Assembly: GCA_019054805.1 (NCBI GenBank)
Contig: JAHQIY010000004.1
Span: 8,254,501-8,318,500 of the forward strand
DNA: 64,000 nt
Reading direction: 5' to 3'
Source of the DNA: Brachionus manjavacas
Taxonomy: Eukaryota > Rotifera > Eurotatoria > Ploima > Brachionidae
Positions 1-11,342 of this stretch are shown piece by piece. Positions within the stretch are counted from its first letter, which is position 1; the number at the start of each line of letters is the position of its first letter. Below the pieces are notes generated by a model. That model searched no databases. It had not been told where the DNA came from and saw nothing but the letters and a program-made list of their open reading frames with translations. The position numbers and the translations under genes are program-made.

Positions 1-594
1 TATAATTTATGTATCATCAATTACTGTCATTTTTTCTATTAAAAGAAATTCAGAATTAGTTTGCATTTTCATCGATCAAAATTTGTGTTCTTTTTATATT
101 TATTCAAGACTAAATTGTGGGCTTGGCGTGCTTAAATCAAGATTTAGATAGAAAAATTATGATCGGGGCGCAATGATGCCGAATTCTAAATAACTAATTT
201 GCATAAAATATTACATTCAATAGAAAAAATGGAACGTTTGAGCGTGCTACCAAATATGTATCTCGCACATAAAATATTTTTCTAAATAGAATTTTTCTAG
301 CTATTGTAAAAGAAAATCAAAAAATTTAAGAGAGAGAGAGAGACAGAGAGAGCAAGCTCCAAAGTGCGCCATTTCTATTTTAGCTTTTTTTGTATTCATA
401 ATAGGCGAGCAACAAAGGCTTCTCCTAGGCCAAGCTATTCGCCAATTAATAGACCAAACTAGGCTTGGCAGATCCCTATGAAACTAATTTTTTTTTTTTT
501 AGATTTTTATTTATTTATTTAATAATAAATTAAAAAAAAAACTTAAAAAAATTTATGTTTTTTTCTTCCTCCCATTGACGTGTAAATTTGAAAA
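1..594. other. 5' flank of DCP2, no gene seen
   Basis: No coding frame is recognisable here. A purine microsatellite, mostly GA units, lies at about 329-352, and poly-T and poly-A tracts lie at 488-545. The DCP2 promoter and 5' UTR should be here because the first ATG is at 595, but I see no convincing TATA box or initiator. Confidence 0.5.
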
Positions 595-3500
595 ATGAAC
601 AAAAAAATGGAAGATAAAAGTGCTGGCTACAGCATACCGGAGAGCATTTTGAGCGATTTGTGCAGTCGGTTCATTATAAACGTTCCCGAAGAGGAACGCA
701 CAGATCTGATCCGCATATTTTTTCAGATAGAAATAGCACACTGGTTTTACTTGGACTTCTACTGTGAGTCGAGCTATTCGTCGTCTAGTTCTTCGTCGTC
801 TTCGTCGCCGTCCTCATCCTCATCTTCGGACGACAACGACGAAGACAGCGAAACTAATTTAGTGCCGCAAAAACCGTTCCCGACTCACCAACTGAAGCCG
901 TGCAGCATTCGAACTTTTGCCGAGAACATATTCCGCCATTGCCCCTTTTTGGTGCAGCACGCCAGTCAACTAGACGACATTCTGTCCAAATGGCGCTCGT
1001 TCAAGCACGCAGTGCCCACCAACGGAGCCATAATTCTAGACGAATGCATGAAAAACGTGCTGTTAGTGCAGGGCTTCTGGGCCAAGGCCTCCTGGGGCTT
1101 TCCGAAAGGAAAGGTGTTTGAAGAGGAGACCGAGGCCAAGTGCGCCATTCGCGAGGTTCTCGAGGAAACTGGATATGACATTAGCAAAAAACTAGTCGAC
1201 AGCGAATACTTGCAGATAAGCATCAACGACCAAACGATTCGCTTGTACATCATCACAGATGTGTCCAAGGCGATAAAATTTGAGCCGAAGACCAGGCGCG
1301 AGATCAAGGAGGTCCGCTGGTTTCCCATTGACGAACTGCCCGTCCACCGCAAAGACAATCGCTCAAAGCACAAACTGGGCTACTCTCCGAACGCTTTTTT
1401 TATGGTCATACCTTTTGTCAAGTAAGTTTATTTAGCTGACAAATTTTAAATTTTGAATTAATTCTGCAAAAAGTATGTGCACAATATTATTGCAGAATTT
1501 TTGCACAGACTTAGCATGATAGCTTATCTGCATTTGCTCAACTAATTTTAAACCTCTATGTTTAAAAAAATATTTTTTTCTGAGTCAATGTTGAGAAATG
1601 TTTAGATCATTTTTTGATTATTTGAAATTAATTTTTAGCATCATCCAAATGAGGAAATATTAAAAAAAAAAATTTCTCAATTTTTGATAAATTTAATTTT
1701 ACAAATGAGAGTTAATTTCGAAAATGTTTAAAAATAATTCTTTGATAAGCTTAACCTAACTCAAATCTATATTTGTAAATCAATTTCCTATCTATGTTTT
1801 TTCTGTCGTGCTAGTTAAAAAAATGAAACAAAAAAGTGATGAATTCTTTCCAAAACTAGGCTCAAATTGATATCTTTAAGTTTTGCTTTGAAATTGATAA
1901 AACGCAACAAACTTTGTTACATTGGGATTCCAATTAAAAACAAAAAATACTCTCCACTGTCAAAAATTATTTCGGTTGAAAAAAAATGAATATTTATTTT
2001 ATTTTTTTGTTTTTAATTAAAATTTAAATGCTACAAAGTTTAGAATTTATGTCAAACTCATTACAGAATTTAAAGATGAGTGTTATAGTTTAATTTTTGA
2101 ATGAAATCACCTTTTTATTATTATACACATTGTATCCATTTAGGAAGACAATCGCAGTTGAGGGAAAAAATTATTTCGCTGATGGAAGAAACCTTAGGCG
2201 ATTAAGGCAAAAATTGTTTAAATTTTTTTAAATATGTTGAAAAAATGCTCAATGGCAAAAACTCTGCGATTTGAAAATAGACAATATTTAATGAAATAAT
2301 TTTCAATAAAATTAAAAAAGTTTAGTAGATTTGAGATTTGGTTTAAATATTTTTTCAGAAATAAGGTTAAATAAAATTTTTAGCATAGCATTTGTATAAA
2401 TTATTTAATAAAAAAATGAGTCTCAAAAAATATAATAAAAAAGTTTTGTTAGATTTAGCATTTGGTTTAAATATCTAAAATACAAAAATAAGTTTAAATA
2501 AAATATTCATTTAATGATTTGGTGAAATTTAAATAAAAATTGGACAAAAATTCTTCCTTTTTTGATCAATTAACACTAAAGATAAAATAATATATAAAAA
2601 ATTTTTTTTTGCCCAAAATAAAATCTATATTTTCTTATTCTTTGTAAATCAAATCAATAATCAATTTAAGTATTAGTTATCATTTGTCTTATTTTAACAT
2701 TATAAAAATTATTCTAGATCAGAAAGTTGCTACAAAGTATTTTGTTCTCTGTTATAGTATTTTTTAATTTCAATTTATCAAAAAAAGAAGAAATTATGTT
2801 CAATTTGTATTTTAATTTCACAACAACAATTTAATTTTAAAAATTGATTAAATTTTTTTTAGTTAATTTAGATTTCGTTTAAATTACTTTATACAAAAAT
2901 GAGTCTCAAAAAATTAATTTAATTTTTTTTCTAATTTTACCTAATTAATCAAAATAATAAAATAAAAAAGTTTTGTTAGATTTAGCATTTGGCTTAAATA
3001 TCTAAAATACAAAAATAAGTTTAAATAAAATATTAATTTAAAAACAAATTATACTAAAATTAGATTATACAGAAATAAATCTCAGAAAATGATTTAAAAA
3101 ATTTTTATTTTATGGAATTATATTTAAAAAAATAATGATAAAATTTAAATCGTTAAGGTCGTTGAGAAAGTGGATATCGGTGAAGAGAGGTCAGATGAGT
3201 GGCGAGCTCGTCAACGGTAAAATAGTGAATAAGTCACTAAATTTACAGAACAGCAGGCCGGACAAGTCGAGCGTCAAGCACCGACGACACAACAGTCACA
3301 GTCACAGTCACTACATCAACAACAACAGCTACTACTCTTACTCTTCACAGCACAGCTATTCGTCAAATAATTTCAATAGCTTGAAAACAGCCAAGTACAA
3401 GATCATGTCCAAGTCAAATGAAAGCATTTCGTCCACGAACAACTCGGCCAAAAAACCAAATACTTTTTTAAAGCATTTTTCGGCCGAGTCATCCGAATCA

Positions 3501-3909
3501 ATGAAGCAAAAGGCTAATCAAATACAAAAAATGCAACAAAACGAACTAAACGATTTGCTAAAGCTCAAAGAGGCCGCTCTGGCCAACAAGAACAAGAACC
3601 AGAACCAAAAGGCCAAATACAACAGTTTCTCTAAGCCTAAGTCGAACACAGTGCAGAGGCGCGCCTCGCCCATCAAGCACTCAGCCTGTACTTTAACTTT
3701 TTTAATCTTAAGTCCCATTTTTTACCATTTATTTTCTATAAGCTTATAACCTTGGCTTTAACATGACAAATGCTGGCCGAGTCTCATTTAGCGCCGGCAT
3801 CAACAAGGTCAAAAAGCAGCTCGAGTTCAATGGGCCTGAGTGCTGGATTAACTTTAAGTTCGACTACGAGCAAATAAATGAAAATTTGCCGCCCGTGTTC
3901 GATCTCTAG
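595..3909 (+). CDS. DCP2: mRNA-decapping enzyme DCP2 (Nudix hydrolase), 3 exons
   Basis: This is the catalytic subunit of the cytoplasmic decapping complex, which removes the m7G cap from mRNA. Proposed exons are 595-1421, 3158-3687 and 3743-3909, giving 507 aa. Donor GTAAGT at 1422 joins an acceptor at 3157 (phase 2), restoring the family sequence FFMVIPFVK-SLRKWIS. A 55-bp intron at 3688-3742 (phase 1) joins the C-terminal exon. The N-terminal Box A helical domain is at about residues 13-125, including LCSRFIINVPEEER and the AHWFYLDFY segment. The Nudix box GX5EX7REUXEEXGU is complete at residues 172-194 (G172, E178, R186-E187, E190-E191, G193). Box B continues to about residue 285. Odd: a Ser-rich then acidic insertion at about residues 58-90 splits Box A. 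The tail is low-complexity (His-Ser, Asn, Ser, Lys) and ends in a short aromatic/acidic segment. The second ATG (607) has the better start context. The large intron is certain; the last small intron rests on phase agreement and coding appearance. Possible poly(A) signals lie at 4226-4231. Confidence 0.93.
2310..3045. repeat. internally duplicated AT-rich sequence within DCP2 intron 1
   Basis: A segment of about 80 bp at 2432-2515 recurs almost unchanged at 2957-3040. Both contain GTTTTGTTAGATTTAGCATT followed by the same TTAAATATCTAAAATAC stretch. A more diverged version begins near 2310. A short motif with ATGAGTCTCAAAAAA also recurs (about 2415 and 2898). The intron therefore grew partly by local duplication. 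I see no coding content. Confidence 0.7.
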
Positions 3910-4817
3910 AGTCCGATTTATAACACAAGAATCAATAGAGTTTGTTTGCCAATGCTAAGTGTGTATAAGTGTCAACGGGGAACAAACTACAGGGGGGGGT
4001 GTTTATTAAGAGACATTTTTTAGTTATCTTTTTTCGTTAAGACTTTTTTATTGTTTAATTTGAGAAATATTTTGCTTGTTACTAGAAGCACCATGAGCGT
4101 CTTTTTGACGCCTGTCGCAATTCTATTCAAATTATATTTTTGATTGCTGAGAGAATTTGTTAAGGGTCTATTTAAGGTATTCATTTATTTTGAAAGAAAA
4201 TATCTCATTTATGTAAATATTTCGAAATAAATAAAATTAATTGTACAATTAATGAACATAAAATGAAATTTATTGATTATCCAAATATTTGTACAGCTCA
4301 AATAGACCTAGTCCGTCATTTAGACTAGCTATCCGAACAGTTCATTTCAACAAGACACCATTTATGCATCGCGCAAATGCTTTGAATGCAAAACACTTTT
4401 CAAGTGATCAACTCTAAACGTTAAACATGAAATAGAGTCCAAGTCAATGGTTCAGTTTATGCTGGTGCCTCTAGTAATTAAAGTTATCATTAGAAATTTT
4501 TTCACAGCTAAAAAAACAAAAAAATCCAAAAAAAAATTAGAGTGAAATGAGAAATTCCGTTATTAGATGGCGCGGATCGAGTCCGACGCTCCGGTTATGG
4601 CCAAATAGCTAGTTTTCCACAGATCGTCTTAAATTGGTTCGCGTCAACCGTTTATTTAAAGAATGAAATTTTTTATTTAATTTTCATTTATACAAACAAA
4701 CAGCTTGTTGATTCTGTAAATACAATAAATCGGCTTTGTATCAAATAACAACACTGTAAATAGAGAAAAACAAAAACAAAACAAAACAAAAACCAAGAGC
4801 TGAGTGACCGTGACAGT

Positions 4818-4908
4818 GGTTGATTGCCGCTTGTATCTTATATTGTATATAGTAAAAGGTACAAGCGAAAAAAAAATTACCTCAATTTTTTGTGTGCGAC
4901 AATCAACC
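4818..4908. repeat. imperfect inverted repeat
   Basis: GGTTGATTG (4818-4826) and CGCTTGTA (4828-4835) are matched in reverse complement by TACAAGCG (4860-4867) and CAATCAACC (4900-4908). A 32-base A/T-rich insertion interrupts the right arm. It is either an old palindromic element broken by an insertion or chance; there is no visible target duplication. Confidence 0.4.
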
Positions 4909-7741
4909 AGGGTCACGACCGGTCGGCTCTGACGGCTATTTTTTCAATTGTAAAAACAGAGGAGCAATTTTGCCATTCCCGGTTTATAATTGAACAGAAT
5001 AGGATCATTTTTAAGACCTTTTTTTTAGTAATTTTTCTAAACTCAAAAATTCGATTTTCCCATTGCCTGCTCGCCTTACGCTGACCTACTGTCGCAGAGC
5101 TCTGTAAATTTTTGATGATTTGACTTATAAATGAATCAAGACTTAAACTAGTGTTTAAAACAAATTTATTTATTTATATTTCTAGACTTTTTTTCCAAAA
5201 AGAGTTGGTCTAACCTCGAGTCGATTATATGTTTCTGACTCTGTTTAGAACCGGTCGCTCTTGAAGCAAAAATTTACACTTTTCTCGACGTGTACTCGTC
5301 TCTTAAATGTAAATGGAATTTTTTACTATTTCTTTTTATTTTTACACTGATCGCACTCTAATGATGTATTCTTCTTTTCTTTTGTTTCATGTGTATTTTC
5401 CTTGTTGTGTATATGGAGCGCAGTCAGTGTAATGAATGAACAAGAAGAATGGAACGCAAATCCGTCGGCATCAATTGGACACAAGTTGAATTTTTTGGTT
5501 TACAAAAATTACCAGTCCTCTACAATTTTAAACTTAATAATCTAGAATTTGAAAACAACATGATACTTTTTAAAATGTATTAAAAATCACACAAAATTTT
5601 TAGAAAAAAAAAAAATAATTTTTTTTATTTAATGGTCCACTTTTAAAAAAATTTTGTTGGTGTGTGATACGGTTGTGTTTACTTTATCTCAATCTGATAT
5701 GATTCCTGATTTTAATGTAAACTCTTCTTTCCTACTCTCTTCCTTTCTGTCTTTCTTTTCCTTTCTTTTTATTTGTAAATTTTCCTAATTTTCTCTCTTT
5801 GCATTTCGTTGTTTTTTTTTTTTTACTTTTTTTTGCCTAGTCAATTTTTCAAAAAATTTGTTATTTTTTTTTTGTAAAATTTTTTAAATTTGGATGATAA
5901 ACAAAAAAAAGTAGAAAAAAATCAAGTCAAAATGTAAGAACAACGACCAAATTTTCTTATTGAACAAATCATTGTGTATTATGCGAACAAATGTATTAAT
6001 CACTTTTTAATGCCTTCAAGACTTTTTTAAAAATGGAATTTTAAATAAAAAAAATTAAAAAAAAATTAATTTTTTATTCCTATTTAGATTTACTTGTAAA
6101 AAGACACCGAATTCACATCTAATTACGCTTTACATTAAAAGAATAAATATCCAAAAAAACTTTTGATAAGTTTTTTAAATAATTGCTGATATTTTAGCTC
6201 AAAAGCAATATTTTTATTTTCCTTGAATCAGAAAAATTGAATGCGCCCAAGGTTAACTCGAAAAACTCTTCATATTTAAGAAAGTCTAATGTGGTATTTA
6301 AAATTTACTCACTCAATTCAATCCGATTAAAATTGAATAACCTTTCATGGCAAGCTGATAAATTGATTCTATTTATCTTAAAAGATAATTTTCAGGCCAT
6401 CTTTTTTTTTTGAAAATAATAAAAGGTCTATTGCTCAAGCTTAAGAACGCGTTGATGTTTATTTAAGTAGACAGGTTTTCGTTCCTTGTAAATTTTAGAC
6501 AAAACTTCAGAACAAAAAAAATAGGAAATTTTTCTTATTTGAAAATATTTTTGGATTAGTTTTCAAAAAAATCACTCATAAATTTTTAAAATAAAATTTT
6601 AAGAATAAAAAAAATTATTGTGCAAAATATTTTTCGTTCTTTTCATCTATACATTTTAAATTTTCGAAAAGGCAAAGAATCAAAATTCAATTGCATTTAA
6701 ATGTAAGATTTTCTTTTCCATAATATTTGAAAAAAAACAATTTAAAAATAATATTTGTAGATTGAATTCATAATTTATTTAATTAATAAAGTTTAAAATA
6801 AAATTTTTATAAACAAACAATAAATGTGGAAAAAAAATACATATTGATACGTTAGATTACAGTCCTAAGACGTCACTTGTTGTAATTGATCATATTTTTA
6901 AGATCAATTATGGTTTGGTTGATTCAATTGAATATGTTGTTTCACTTATTGGTTATAATTTGTCACAAAAACAAAACTTTTACCATTATTTTAATATTTT
7001 AAATGACTTACTTAAAGTAGTTTTTTCTAGATTTTCATTTGTAATTTTTATGTAATTATGTAATTAACTTAGATAGATATTTTATATTTAGATATTTTTA
7101 TGTAATTTTTTTTCTTTTTTTTTAATATAAACTTGCTAATGAGGCTTAATTAGATAAATAAATAAATAAAATTTTTATAATAATAAATATTATTGAATCC
7201 AATTAATAGAAAAAAATTGACGCTTCTTTCTCAACCAAAATATGCCTCTTAGGGGTTTCGAAGATCATTTTAAACCGATCCTTTTAATTCATATTCAATT
7301 CAGAAAAATATCAAATAACTTTTTTACTTTTTTACCTTATTTTCATACAATTTAATTAAGATCTTTTGATAATTAGTTACTCTTATTACAATCATTTATA
7401 TTTATCATCAATTTTTTTCAAATAACATAAAGAATCTTATGAGAAACTTATTAGAAAATCTTAACTTTCCTAGGAAATCCTTCTTTTTTCTACTAATGAC
7501 TTTCAGAATCGGATACCAAACTTGATCAAGAAATTATAATGAACTGAATAAGACTCTAATCAGGATTTGGATAGGATTCTTTAGAGGACTATTAATAAGA
7601 TCATGTTTAAGTCCTTATCAAAAATTTTAATATGTGATCGAATTGAATGAAAAAATTGATGAATGAACTTAACAGAATAGAATAGATGCAATGGAATGGC
7701 AATGCTTTTTTTAATACTGCGTTTCTTTTAAGCAAGAATAA

Positions 7742-7759
7742 TTTTCGAGTTCCCGATTT
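7742..7759 (+). repeat. upstream duplicate of the thymidine phosphorylase 5' coding sequence
   Basis: The 18-base sequence here is identical to 8181-8198, which encodes the start of the enzyme (FRVPDL). Read in the matching frame it gives NFRVPDLVQD and then meets TAA. The surroundings do not match further. It is probably a remnant of a 5' tandem duplication of the gene, or an old alternative first exon. Confidence 0.55.
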
Positions 7760-8175
7760 AGTGCAAGATTAAAAACATACCATTTAAGCTGTTAAATTTT
7801 AATGACGCATTAATTAAATTTATTTAAAAAAAATTTACATGTAAGTTTCGGCTTAAACCTTTAAAGTTTCGAGTTTAAATGTATTTAAATGCAATGTCTT
7901 ATATTTTAGAAGTCTGTTCAAATCAAAAATTAAATTTAATAGAGAAAAAAATATTAATTATTTAAAGCTAAATGGTTTATCATTTAAAAATTTCAAGATA
8001 AGGACACATTGTTAAAGAATTAAATGAAACAAAGAATAATTTGGAGAAAGTTTTTTTGGGAAAATTACTAAATTTTTCTAGATAAATAAAACATCTTTAT
8101 CATGTTTTTGACAGATAATAAAAACTTGAGCTTTTTTATATTTGATTATTTCATTTATTTCAAATTTTAATTGAA

Positions 8176-9564
8176 ATGGCTTTTCGAGTTCCCGATTTGA
8201 TACTTAAATAACGCAATGGACATGAGTTGACAAAAGAGGAAATTGAATTTTTTATCAAATCAGTGTGTGAAACAAATAATTGTTCCATTCAAGAAAGCCA
8301 GACAGGAGCGATGCTAATGACCATTTTCTTTAAAGATCTTAACTTCAATGAATCATATTATTTTACTGATTCAATGATAAAAAGTGGTGCTCGTTTTAAT
8401 TTTAATAACTACAGAAATTTAATTGTAGACAAACACAGTACAGGAGGAGTGGGTGATAAAATTTCGCTTCCCTTGGTTCCAGCATTAGCTGCATGTGGCC
8501 TCAAAATTCCAATGATAAGTGGAAGAGGTCTTAGTTTTACTGGTGGAACACTGGACAAACTAGAATCGATTCCAGGCTTTAGGGTAGATTGTAGCAAAGA
8601 AGAAATTGAGACATTAATTGAAAAAGTCGGTTGCTGCATTGTTGGACAGACCAGAGAATTAAACCCAGCTGACGGCAAACTTTACGCCACCAGAGATGTC
8701 ACGAGTACTGTTGACTGTATACCATTGATAGCAGCATCAATAGTGTCTAAAAAAGCGATCGAAGACTTAGATGCACTAGTTTTGGATATTAAAGTTGGAA
8801 ATGCTGCTTTCATGAAAAGTCAAGATCAAGCTGAATTGTTGGCTAACTACATGATTAACATATCAAAAAAGCTTGGCTTAAAGGCGGGCGCATTTTTGAC
8901 TCGTCATGATAACCCACTGGGCTTTGCAATTGGAAATCAACATGAGATTATGGAGACAGTCGAGTGTTTACATGGAAATATTAGTCAAGATTTGAAAGAG
9001 CTAATAACAAAATATGGTGGTTATTTACTTCATAACGTAGGTAAATGTAAAACAATGAATGATGGAGAAGAAATTGTTTTTGAACAGCTAAAAAATGGTA
9101 AAGCTTTGTCAAAGTTTAATGAAATGTTAGTCGGACAAGGTGTATCAAAAGAAATAGCTGAACTACTTTGTCAGAGAAAATACAATAAGGTATTTCTAAA
9201 AAGTGCAGCTTTTAAATCAACAATCAATGCTAAATCGAGTGGATTTGTTAATTCAATAAATGCTGTAGAACTTGGTCTAATATGCTCTCAGTTAGGAGCT
9301 GGTCGAGCCAAAGCAGGTGATAAAATTTCATATGAAGTAGGTATGGAATTGTTAAAGCAAGTAGGAGATGAAATTGAAAAAAGTATATTTTTAATGCATT
9401 ATTTAACAATTATTCATTACATGTTTTAAGACCAACCTTGGATTCACATATATCATAATAATGAAAACTTTGATTCACAATTTACTATGAGAATAGCAAA
9501 TTCGATCGAAATAGTTGGAGATAAAGTGGAGTATGAGTCAATTGTGCTAAAAATAATTGAATAA
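8176..9564 (+). CDS. TYMP: thymidine (pyrimidine-nucleoside) phosphorylase, with in-frame TAA at codon 12
   Basis: The family cleaves thymidine plus phosphate to thymine and deoxyribose-1-phosphate in cytosolic nucleoside salvage. From ATG 8176 the frame reads MAFRVPDLILK, then TAA (8209-8211), then RNGHELTKEEIEFFIKSV. The aligned family sequence has Lys at the stop, so one A-to-T change explains it. Downstream the frame is intact: phosphate loop KHSTGGVGDK, pyrimidine-phosphorylase signature SGRGLSFTGGTLDKLES, and YATRDVTSTVD with the following AASIVSKK, which carry the Arg, Ser and Lys of the substrate site. The usual His of the signature (GHTGGT) is Phe here. A 48-bp intron at 9383-9430 (GTATAT...TTTTAAG, phase 1) joins a last exon beginning NQPWIHIYHN, typical of the family C-terminus. 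The stop overlaps an AATAAA (9563-9568). Without the TAA it would encode about 447 aa, the normal length. It is either a young pseudogene, a polymorphic or misassembled base, or a readthrough gene. The retained intron argues against a processed copy. Confidence 0.85.
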
Positions 9565-11342
9565 TAAACTAACATATAGACTCAATAATTGAATTTTATA
9601 TCTTTATTAAATTAAAAAATAAATAGGTAAAATTTATTGAAAAAATTATTTTCTTCATTTTCAAAAATAAGCTGTTCTAAATATTATGAAATATCTTTTA
9701 AAAATCTTATAAATCAGTTTCAAATAGTTTTAAAATTTAATAAAAAATATATTGATAACATTGTGTCATTATTGGTCTAATTGCAATAAAGAGTCTAATA
9801 GTACACAGTGAAATATGCTGTAAAAGGTTAAAAAAATTTTTTATCAGTTATTGAATTAAGGGATCTGGGCAACAAGTGAGCTTCGATCATAATACTTTGC
9901 TCACGGAGATATAAATCAGCTTAAAATATTAGCTAATAATCAAAATTCAACGATATTTCATTGTCTTAAATTAGGATTATTGATTAAAAAAAATTATTTT
10001 AAGTAAACTGAAATTTATTTTAGTAGTAGTAGTACTAGTAGTGGCAGCTGTGACACATGCGCATGCATTTGCGGTCTGCAGTTTATAATTATTATATAAG
10101 CTGGTGCCTTATCTGGCTTTGTTTAATTTTATCGATCGATCTATCAATCTTCTCATTTTTAAGTCAAAATTTAATCTTCCAATGCTAAAACTTGAAAATT
10201 TTTACTAAAATTTACCAGAATTATCAAGAAACAATGTAAAATCAAAATGCTTTGAAAGAAATAATTTCTTGTTAAATTATTTTTTGAAAAATTAAAATAA
10301 CTTATTAGAATTTTATTGAAAATTATTTAAAAGAGAATAAGAGGTAATTTTTTGGCTGAAATATAATTTTACGTAGAATTACTTCAATCCTTGAACTTTT
10401 GTAAAAAATAAAGCAATCAAATAAATATTTATGAACTTTTATTTTCAACAAATGTCAATTTTTATGATGATAAAAATAGAAAAAAAAATTTAAGATAAAA
10501 ATGGTCATTTTCATAAGTTTTTTCTTTTAAAAATTAATTAATTTAAGATCAAAAAAGATTATTTTTGCATATTTTCGATTCTTTTTAAGAAAGATTATTC
10601 ATTAGGAATTACAATAGGTTCTCACTAGTAATGCTGGTAATTTTTGGCTATCCATAATTAGCTGACCACCACACCAGAGATGCTCATTTCAAAGCAAAAC
10701 TTTATAGAATCATTCAGACCTTTTATTGACAATTTTTCTTTTGTTTCTCTTATTGCGTTTTACTTGATTCAATTTGCGGTTTTTCCCGGGTTTGTAAAAT
10801 ATACAGTGCTGCTATTATAAATGGATTTTTTGTAATTTTGCGTAAATAAACGTTAATTCACGGATATTCACGAAAATATCATCAATTATGTCTTAATCTT
10901 AGTAAAAGAAGATCAAAAATTAATTTTTATTAGACACAATGAATTTTGAATTTTTTCAAGTAAGATTTGACTAAAATTTTGTTACAAATGTTATGAAAGA
11001 TTTGTCTTTTCTAAACAAACTAAGAAGATTTTTGATTTAAAGACAGGATTTAAAATTGAAAAACAAAAATAATTGAAATGATAATCTTTCTTTAAATGCT
11101 AGATTTTTCAATCAAATAATTTCGAAGTAATTATATGAAGCTATTAAGAAAAAAAATTTATTTAAATGAATAAACAACATTTCAATGTAAAATACAATAA
11201 TTAAAGTTTTAAAAATTTTTTTGAAAAATTCCATCTTTTAATGGAAAGTGAAACGGCAGTAAAGTAATCTATCTACCTTAAACCAAACTCGTAATGCATT
11301 AAAAAAATTCAATCATACTAATCTAAAAAAATTTTTAATAAT
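9565..11342. other. intergenic DNA between two convergent genes
   Basis: No gene is seen. A trinucleotide AGT/TAG run at 10021-10040 is followed by a GC-richer patch (10040-10130) with CAGCTG, CATGCGCATGCATTTGC and a TATATAA at about 10093. It looks promoter-like but no open frame follows on either strand. A TTTATT at 11157-11162 could serve as the minus-strand poly(A) signal of the nidogen-like gene. Confidence 0.45.

Larger units (their letters stand above)
3910..8175. other. intergenic AT-rich DNA between DCP2 and thymidine phosphorylase
   Basis: No gene can be supported. The DCP2 3' UTR occupies the first few hundred bases. A GC-richer patch at 4565-4650 has no assignment. Polypyrimidine runs lie at 5730-5830. 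Around 6860-7040 one plus-strand frame stays open for about 60 codons and is followed by a GATAAATAAATAAATAAA-type tail at 7153-7172. That looks like the 3' end of an old retroposed sequence, but no domain is recognisable. Confidence 0.5.

Noticed and set aside
4565..4650. GC-richer patch suspected as a tRNA or tRNA-derived SINE
   Set aside because: No A-box/B-box pair and no cloverleaf could be arranged on either strand.
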